This document shows, in pieces, positions 57,011-64,000 of a stretch of 64,000 bases of DNA; the first letter of the stretch is position 1, and each line of letters opens with the position of its first letter. The DNA is from Leptodactylus fallax. Its lineage: Eukaryota; Chordata; Amphibia; Anura; Leptodactylidae. Made by a program: the position numbers and the translations under genes. The notes beneath the pieces are model-generated. The model had not been told where the DNA came from. It saw only the letters and a program-made list of their open reading frames with translations, and ran no database searches. The stretch lies in contig CAMRHE010000462.1 of assembly GCA_947044405.1 (NCBI GenBank), forward strand, positions 345,001-409,000, in the 5' to 3' direction.

Positions 57011-60000
57011 CTGAAACAAAAGTCATCTATTAAATCAAATAAAAGCTGATAACTACTTCATAAATAAAATGTAATAAAAATATGGTCAGCTCATTAAATC
57101 TGTCCTAACAGATTTACTTCTAGCTTTGTGGCAAAGCACATAGATCTCATATGGACAGTTCATACAACTGGACAGACACAGTCTTATTTTCAATAATATA
57201 TTGAGCAAACCTGCAATAATTCTCCTATTAAAATGAAAGGTTTGCCTGTATATGGTACTGCAGGTATCTTAAATAGTTCACCAATTTCTCCTATATGCAG
57301 AATATGTCTATGTAAAACAGGAGCTACACTTTCAAGTATACCTCCAATTATATAGAAAATGATTATAATGCTGGAGTGTACAAAATCTGCTACACATCTA
57401 TGCACTGGGATACAAGGTGTCCTGCTCGGTCTTCTAAGGTCCTGTACACTGTAATAGAATCAGTGTTGTAGAATCATCAGCTGGGATAGCCAGTACGTTA
57501 AGCTAGGTTCACACTTGCGCTGGGCTCACCGCTGTTGGGGTCCACCAGGGGACGACTCGTACGACGGAGAGCCCGTTCGTTATCCGTGGACCACAAAGAC
57601 TATAATGGGGTCTACAAGGTGTCCTTTGGCTTTCGGCCGTTTTTATACTACAAGCGGTGGAGAGAAAAGTCCTCCGTGCAGGACCTCTCTCTGTGCCAAT
57701 TTTCCAGAGGATTTTCCTACGCAGACTCCAACACAGATGTGAACCTAGCCTAAAGTTATCTGTATCTCTCAGGATAGGTTAACATCTGCCTTTGAGTCTC
57801 CGTTGGAGACTCCACCAAAGAAACCGCCAAAAATCGCAGAGAGAAAAAGTCCTGCACGGAGGACTTTTGTCTCAGCAAGTTTCAGTATAAAAACTGTGGA
57901 AACCCGATGTACACCCAGTGGACCCCATTATAGTCTATGGGGTCTTTGGGTAACCGCTGTTTTAGCAGACGGGCTCTGTCATTTGGGTTCCCCGGCGAAC
58001 TCAAACAACAGAGAACAAGGCACAAGCCTTAGCATAGGATCATTATCTCTTCAAAATAAGTGATCTGTATGAGATCGGCGGGGGCCAACACCTGTACCCT
58101 GCACTAATCAGCTGTTCCAAAAAGTCACTACTGCTGGAACCTATACATGGGATGGAGACAGAAGCAGAAGTTTCCTAGCAGCCGTGCTGGAGTACTGTAG
58201 CTCAGCTCCTACTAACTGACAAACAAGCATTTCATCGACTGTATGCACAAAGCAATGATCAGGAATAACTGTTCTTACCCATAAATGTCTTTTGTGGGTA
58301 AAGCCCTTTAAGATACAGAGCAGAAGGCTTTATCCTAGAGCACAGATATGAGCAGTCCGCAACATGGCTGGCTTGAAAGCAAAATCTATATAACTGAAAG
58401 TAATATACACTAATTCAAGTATTTCAAGGATTTATAAATATTCTTTGGTCAATAACGGAGCCCTACTTTCAGTCCAGCTGTTTTATCAGTATAAATAAAC
58501 CATATTTCACATATCTTACTAGTGTGCATTTCATTTTATGTACTGGGTTAAAGAGGACCTTTCAACCATCTCCAACAAGTCCAGCTCCTTACATCATTTA
58601 ATAGCTGCTGCTCCACGGATTCCGGCACAATTGGCATTTTTTTCTTCGACCCCCACCGTTCCTGAGAAATCAATGCTGTTATCCTTGGTGCATGATATGC
58701 TATTTAGACTCTGTACTGTCAGGATGGCGGTGTCAGGCAGGAGCTATGACACTGGCTGCCTCTGACTGGAGCTCTAAATAACGCACCCCTGTCTGACATC
58801 ACAGAGCTTAAATAGCATGTTGGGCACCAAAACTAACTGCGCTTGTTGCTGGGGAATGGTGGAGGCTAGAGAGAAAATATTTATTAACAGATGATAAGAA
58901 CTTGAATGGGCGGAGGTGGTGAAAGATCCTCTTAAGTTATGGTGACCTAACAGATGACTCATTACTGTATTTTTATTTTATTTTGCTCCAAATAAAAATA
59001 TGTATATTACATATTTATACATCAACTATTATCTAAAAACAACAATACCATGAATACATATAAACTTACAAAAAAACTGATGAAAGCATTTAATCTCAGG
59101 GAACCCCGGTACCATGTTATAGAAGTGAGACTTCAGAGCACCATTCTTGAGTAAACTGTATGCCATTTCTGTCAGATTGATGCCAACAATGGCATAGGAA
59201 TACCTATAAAGACAGTATCTTTGTCATTTTCGTATGTGTAACTAATTGCAAAAAGAATAAGCATTAAATACAAGTCAGCAGACACCATCAATGTCCCTAA
59301 CCCCCCCCCCCCCACAGTGAATTATCCTAGAAGATGCATCCAGTCACTCTACAAGAAAAATAAAACATTTGTGGCAACATGGCTGTTTTTGCCTTCTTTA
59401 TATTCACTCATATAGCGCTCAAAGAAATCACACGGTCACCCCGGTGCTGGTGTCATGGGTGAGCTGCTGGATAGGCCATTAATGGCAGAATGGACCAGAA
59501 AAACAGATAGGACAACGCAGATATGAATCAAGCATAAAGCTGTCAATACATACCAGTATCTGAAAAAATGTGTTACATTTTAATAGTCTTACCCAAGTTT
59601 TGGATGATTGGAATGAGACAGTATTACACGAGATTCCTCTGTGTAATTTCTACTGAAATACCTACAGAAACAAGATGTAAACAAGAACAAATCACTGAAT
59701 TAATATATAGGAGTCCACTTCAATTTCTCATTAAACCAATTCAATACAATATCGAGACAAGCTGGCAAAAATCTTGCCAGGATGCCATTTGCATCACAGC
59801 CACACAGACACATGAATCTTTCAACAAAGTAATCCAACATCATGTTATTCTGAAAAACTGGTCATCAAGTAGTTAAGTTACACTGAAAGGTTTGATTTTT
59901 CTTCACTTAGAGAAATCAATATAACAAAATCAACTACCACATGCATGAAACGGTGGAGACAAAAACAACACCTGATTTAAGATGGAAATGTTTTTAGGCT

Positions 60001-63000
60001 GAATGCAATGAAAAGAAAAGTAAAACAGAATGTGAGCATAGATACAAATTATTTATAGAATAATATATGATATAATGTTTAGTTATGACCTATAGTATTT
60101 TTCAAAAGGAAATCACACTTATGGTGAAACTGTCACATAATACTCTCCACTAACTGTAAATCAGGAATAGTTAATCCAATGACTGCAACCACTGAATAGG
60201 TGTAGATTCAACTACAATAGGTAGTTGATAGGTTCCAGGATCCCATGAACTGAGTTAGAGAGTGGTAGAGTAGAGCTCATAAATAAATCTAAAGCAATTT
60301 GTCCATCACCTATTAATTTAACCCACTTTAGAAGCAGCAGTGAATACCAGCCTTTCCAAAATTTAAAGGGAACCTGTCCAGGTGAATATTCTATCTGATC
60401 TGTGGGCAGCATTTCATAAGGCAGGAAGAACTAAGCAGATTGATATGTGGATTTTCTGGTTAAAAGATCCTGTATAATTTGTATTTTATTCATTTAAATC
60501 TCTGCTCATTTGGGGCTTAGGAGTCAGAGGTTCGACTCTGTGATTGACAGCCCCTTTTGTATAAGTGCACATTGACATATCTGTCAATCACTGATTAGGA
60601 CCACCCACTTGCCCAAAATGAGCAGGGATTTAAACGTTATACTGAATTTTTGTTTGCTCATCTTGCTAAATAAAAGGGAGTCTGTCAGCAGTAAATTAGT
60701 TATAAACCTAATCCCAGTACCTTGTAGAGGCATTTCTACAGTTTCCAAAAGTGCCTCCTTTATTCAGTTTCGGAGTCCCATTTTCATGTAAATCACCTTC
60801 TTATTCATATACAAATAAGGGGAAAAGTCCTTTGCCTGGAAATTTAGAGTCAAGACCAAAGCTCAAGCAAACTAAGCCAAGCCTCCAAAGCACTTATGTC
60901 CTCATTTTCAGATGAATAAAACTGTGATTTACATAAAAATGGGGCTCCAAAGCGGAATAACAGAGGTATATATCGAAACTGTAGAAACACTTCTACAAGG
61001 TACTGGGATTAGGTTACTGTTGACAGACTACCTTTAACGTGCTGTCCACAGACAGTATCATATGTTCAGTGTTTCATTTAGATATCACTTAAATCACTAC
61101 CCTAACGATTAAACAAAGAAATCTCTAAAATAAACTGAACTTACAATAAATTGGCTAGACCCAGGAAGCCCATGCCACGGAAATCTGTCTTGGGATCCTC
61201 ACCCTGAAAGCCAATATCACCCCACTGCTTAGTAATTCTGGACTTCAGCTTCTCATGTGGCATGAGCAAGTCCCAAAGCTGAAAAAACAATATAAAACAA
61301 AGTTAAAATTACCATGAAAATCTCCTTTATTAATGAAATTTTAACAAATCTCATCCACATACGACAAAAGTAGAATTTACAGCACAAAGTGACCTGCACT
61401 GCTGGTTTTACACACCTATAGCATGTCAACTATTCTTATGGGTTTCACTCACTACTTTTAATGCATCCTTTTATGCAATGCAAAGGTTAAAAGCTGCAAA
61501 AGATCAGCAGTTATTACAGCAGGTTCCTAATCCATCCCAGCAGTTGCACTTGACGCTGCGTGACTTGTACCACAGAGGGGCCCCACTGAGGATCTGTTGA
61601 CCAAGGGCCTACATAAACTTGGAGCTGACCCAGCTGTATGCTTCAAAAGATCACTTAAATGATAACCTATGGCCTGGTAGTCCAAAAGAATTGGCAAATT
61701 CTTATTGGTTTTACTGCTCTTGCTTGTGCAATAGAATAGTTCATAAATAAAGGGAATGCTGGGCAAGTACAAAAGCTGTGACTCAATACACAATTCATTC
61801 ACAAACTGGATGCATGCAAGTAGAGATGCCTGAAGAACCAAAGTGCTGGCTGGTGCAGGAACATGTCTATGAGGGGTTACTGACCTCCAGTAGCTGCTGC
61901 TCATGCACAGGATTGTCAGAGTCATATGGCAGTTTCCTTAAGTTCTCCACATCCAAATATAGCTTCTTATACCCAGAGATCTGTAATAAGCATATCCTTA
62001 GGTTTATCTGAATCCTGAAAGACAAGGCAGATATTTTGTTCACTAAAGTCAAATCAATGTTTTCACACTTTCTGGAATTCCAGTGTCAATGTCATTCTGA
62101 GAATATTTCCAGGATGTGATTACATACAAGATACAAACCTTTTATCTTTTTCCACATTGATTTTCTTTTCTTGTATAATATCAGATAAATATCCGTCAAT
62201 TTCATTTTCAGCAACATTAACAGCACATCTCAGCACCTGTTGAAATATCAGAGAGATCAGTTCATGTAAAGTAACTTATATACTACATATCACATTTCTA
62301 AACAGATAGCTCCATATAGTCTCTCACACTTCAAATGAGGAGAGCTGAAAGGGGTGATGCGCAAGACCGAGAGTGGCACTGCCCCTACACCATTTGCCTG
62401 CTCACTATAGGTGAAGCTTAAAGGGGATTCAAATATGTCTAAGGCTCTATAAGCATAAAATGAAAAATAAGCTTTGCATTACTCATACTGTGTTCCAGTG
62501 CAGATGTGAACATAGCCTGAGGCTGAAGACACATGTTGCAGCTAGTCAAGAAACACCTATGATGTGGCTGAATGCTGCCTGGTTGTGAAAGTCACCAAAA
62601 TCATTATTTATGGCTGATGGTCACATGATTCTGTGGTTAAAACCTGCAAAACTGTGAGTAGCAATTACACAACTCCTTCAGTTCTCCCATACAACCCATC
62701 TTCCAACATTTTTTTTTTTTTATGCTTACTTATATAGTGCCATCATATTCCACAGCGCTCTACAGACATTGTGGTCACGGTCCCATATAGGGCTCACAAT
62801 CTACATTCCCTATCAGTATGTCTTTGGAGTGTGGGAGGAAACTGGAGTACCCGGTACATGGGGAGAACATACAAACTCCTTGCATATGTTGTCCTTGGCA
62901 GGATTCGAACCCAGGACTCCAGTGCTACAAGGCTGCAATGCTAACCACTGAGCCTCTGTGCACACAATGTCTATCTGAAATATAAACAGGATGGCGGCCT

Positions 63001-63979
63001 ACATGTCTCTGGACCTAAAAAGGTCCTTCTTTGTACATCCCCCACCTGTTAGAAGGGTTCCCTGATAATACACCGCCGATTTTTACTCTGACCAAAAAGA
63101 TAAAAATCCTAAACAGTGAACACTCACTCCTTTATTAACTCAGAATTTACTAATTGGGTGCATCAAACTGGGTTTCCTAAACTGACAAAGCCTTTACTGA
63201 CATTCCCACTCTAAAGGGAACCTATCAGCAGCTTTTTTTGCCGTAACCATGGGCAGCATGAATGCCTGACAGGCTATCTTCTTACAAAGATCTATGTGTT
63301 ACTCCAAATCGCTGCAGCAATTCAGAGAATACAGTTTAAAGAGGACCTGTCACTACTACTCACACATCTGTTTTAATATGTATCTGTATATCCCAGAAAA
63401 TAACAATGCAGTAGAATTTTCTCTTCTTATAACTGTGTTATGCCGCAGTTACTCTGTTGTCTCACACTGTTCAACCAGTGCTGGCAGTATCAGAGGGTCT
63501 AGAGAAACAACAATTTGTCAAAGGGAGTGTAAAAAAGGATGCTCCAGATTTGCTATTTTTTCTAGAATGCAAGTATTTACTAAAACAGATGTAAGGAATG
63601 GTGACAGGTGCTCTTTAAAGAGATCCAGGTATGGGGAGAAGTGTCCTGTATGCTTCTCCCCTTCCCTTTTAAGGAAGTCTATCACCTCCCACAAGCATAT
63701 TCAACTGCCTCCACCATGTTACAGAGCACTTTACAGTGATAGTATCATTTTTCTTTTATGCAAATAAAGTTGTTAATGCACTGGGGTTGCGCCTTTAGTA
63801 CACAGACTACAAAATTAGTGGACACCAACAGTGCCCAATAGACCTCATTGACTATACTGGGATCTCTTGGGTGTTCGTTCTTTTAAACTGAAACCGCTTA
63901 ATGATAAAGTCAGACATTTGACAATGTCAACACATGAATGTTGCTCTTACCTTACTTTTTGAGTGTTCCAAGGAATACT
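56871..63979 (-). CDS. ELMOD2: ELMOD2 (ELMO domain-containing 2), 7 exons, 5' end outside window
   Basis: The product is a GTPase-activating protein for Arl2 and Arf-type GTPases, with an ELMO domain. Exons in transcript order are 63979-63951, 62236-62139, 62014-61885, 61278-61145, 59661-59593, 59203-59070 and 57010-56871. Phases join without a break to about 243 codons and TAG at 56871-56873. The human protein is about 293 residues, so roughly 50 N-terminal residues lie beyond the right edge. Key motifs are LYLDVENLRKLPYDSDNPVH, then KQWGDIGFQGEDPKTDFRGM, which contains the ELMOD GAP motif with its conserved Arg (DFRGMG), and SYAIVGINLTEMAYSLLKNG. The end is VILTL. It faces UCP1 tail to tail. 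Confidence 0.96.
57502..57749. mobile_element. Inverted-repeat element, 'CTAGGTTCACAC' family
   Basis: GCTAGGTTCACA at the left matches the reverse complement of TGTGAACCTAGC at the right exactly. Interior phrases TATAATGGGGTCTACA and AAAGTCCTCCGTGCAGGAC are typical of the family. Confidence 0.8.
57785..58020. mobile_element. Second copy of the same family, opposite orientation
   Basis: AGTCCTGCACGGAGGACTTT and GGACCCCATTATAGTCTATG are the reverse complement of the phrases in the neighbouring copy. Its outer ends are degraded. Confidence 0.6.
58548..58935. mobile_element. TTAAAGAGGACC inverted-repeat element
   Basis: TTAAAGAGGACCTTTCA on the left and TGAAAGATCCTCTTAA on the right, with TTAA at both edges; related to 25184-25679. 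Confidence 0.7.
59070..59203 (-). CDS. ELMOD2: ELMOD2 exon (SYAIVGINLTEMAYSLL)
   Basis: 44 full codons from YSYAIVGINLTEMAYSLLKN to FHQFF plus one base; donor GTAAGT, acceptor TTTATAG on the minus strand. Confidence 0.95.
59593..59661 (-). CDS. ELMOD2: ELMOD2 exon (SNHPKLG)
   Basis: YFSRNYTEESRVILSHSNHP then KL plus two bases of glycine; donor GTAAGA, acceptor TCTGTAG. Confidence 0.95.
59662..61144 (-). other. ELMOD2 intron with TTAA-type elements
   Basis: A left end TTAAAGGGAACCTGTCCAGG lies at about 60363 without a clear partner, and a complete element lies at 60672-61037. The rest is unremarkable. Confidence 0.5.
60672..61037. mobile_element. AAAGGGAGTCTGTCA inverted-repeat element
   Basis: AAAGGGAGTCTGTCAGCAG and CTGTTGACAGACTACCTTTAA face each other. 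Inner arms (TACCTTGTAGAGGCATTTCT and its near reverse complement) extend the palindrome. Confidence 0.7.
61145..61278 (-). CDS. ELMOD2: ELMOD2 exon (ELMO/GAP motif)
   Basis: LWDLLMPHEKLKSRITKQWG then DIGFQGEDPKTDFRGMGFLG and LANL plus two bases. It contains the catalytic-arginine motif of the family; donor GTAAGT. Confidence 0.96.
61885..62014 (-). CDS. ELMOD2: ELMOD2 exon (LYLDVENLRK)
   Basis: One base completes arginine, then IQINLRICLLQISGYKKLYL and DVENLRKLPYDSDNPVHEQQ, LLE; donor GTCAGT. Confidence 0.95.
62139..62236 (-). CDS. ELMOD2: ELMOD2 exon (VLRCAVNVAENEID)
   Basis: VLRCAVNVAENEIDGYLSDI then IQEKKINVEKDK plus two bases; donor GTTTGT, acceptor TTCAACAG. Confidence 0.92.
62709..62961 (-). 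mobile_element. tRNA-headed SINE with LINE-type tail
   Basis: On the minus strand the head is AGGCTCAGTGGTTAGCATTG (A-box-like) with GGGTTCGAATCC (B-box-like), the body is GGAGTTTGTATGTTCTCCCC, and the tail is GCGCTGTGGAATATGATGGC, then CTATATAAGTAAG and A13. The tail matches the L2 3' end near 29270 and the body matches the copy at 37884. Confidence 0.85.
63336..63618. mobile_element. TTAAAGAGGACCTGTCAC inverted-repeat element
   Basis: TTAAAGAGGACCTGTCAC pairs with the reverse complement of GTGACAGGTGCTCTTTAA (17 of 18), TTAA on both sides. Confidence 0.8.
63951..63979 (-). CDS. ELMOD2: ELMOD2 short exon at the right edge
   Basis: 29 bases: two complete a codon, then YSLEHSKSK; donor GTAAGA, acceptor CTGTTTTAG. 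It aligns with the 'ENSLTYSKNK' part of the mammalian protein as recalled. The preceding exon is outside the window. Confidence 0.82.
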
Positions 63980-64000
63980 CTAAAACAGAAAAACATAAGT

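Larger units (their letters stand above)
57011..59069 (-). other. ELMOD2 intron with several short transposons
   Basis: It carries two oppositely oriented 'CTAGGTTCACAC' family copies (57502-57749 and about 57785-58020), a 'GGGGTCC' family repeat (about 58055-58310) and a TTAAAGAGGACC element (58548-58935). Confidence 0.6.
62237..63950 (-). other. ELMOD2 intron with a SINE and TTAA-type element
   Basis: Contains the SINE at 62709-62961, a lone left end TAAAGGGAACCTATCAGCAG near 63214, and the element at 63336-63618. Confidence 0.55.

Noticed and set aside
62884..62961. A tRNA gene on the minus strand
   Set aside because: A- and B-box-like sequences are present but no cloverleaf acceptor stem is evident and a SINE body and tail follow.

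Overview
This is vertebrate nuclear DNA, most likely from a frog. The evidence is three spliced, single-copy vertebrate genes set in AT-rich sequence crowded with Tc1/mariner elements, TTAA-flanked short inverted-repeat elements, L2/CR1 and L1 LINEs, a Penelope-like element, a tRNA-headed SINE and an LTR retrotransposon. The mix of repeats points to an anuran; the species cannot be named from the sequence alone.

Gene layout: (1) the 3' end of TBC1D9 on the + strand, eight exons from 3549 to the stop at 12417, with a 3' UTR to about 13390; (2) an apparently complete UCP1 on the + strand, with a TATA promoter and a probable non-coding first exon near 46842-46940, six coding exons 47167-50519 and a poly(A) signal at 51138; (3) ELMOD2 on the - strand, seven exons from 63979 down to the stop at 56871, with its 5' exon(s) beyond the right edge. 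TBC1D9(+), UCP1(+), ELMOD2(-) is the order and orientation I recall for mammals, which supports calling the carrier UCP1 rather than UCP2 or UCP3. The three products do unrelated jobs: a Rab-GAP-type protein, a mitochondrial inner-membrane carrier and an Arl2/Arf GAP.

The 33 kb between TBC1D9 and UCP1 is mostly transposon debris. It holds a 4.46-kb LTR retrotransposon (14397-18853) with 957-bp LTRs about 99% identical, a CACAT target duplication, and pol largely deleted. Next comes a nest (19449-23541) of a short inverted-repeat element, a Tc1 copy and a Sleeping-Beauty-type Tc1 copy interrupted by an L1. An L2/CR1 LINE is then spread over about 5.7 kb (23547-29320) by later insertions, including a Penelope-like element with a GIY-YIG endonuclease. 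Minisatellite-like arrays, one cut by a candidate solo LTR, and a small Tc1 derivative (41976-42914) follow. The window opens with a Tc1 copy sitting inside a TTAA element (1-1415).

I found no clearly new biological system. The points most worth following up are the UCP1 promoter with its CRE-like site and the matching 12-mer in an upstream minisatellite, the young internally deleted LTR element, the L2/SINE shared tail, and the foldback at the 5' end of the Penelope-like copy.
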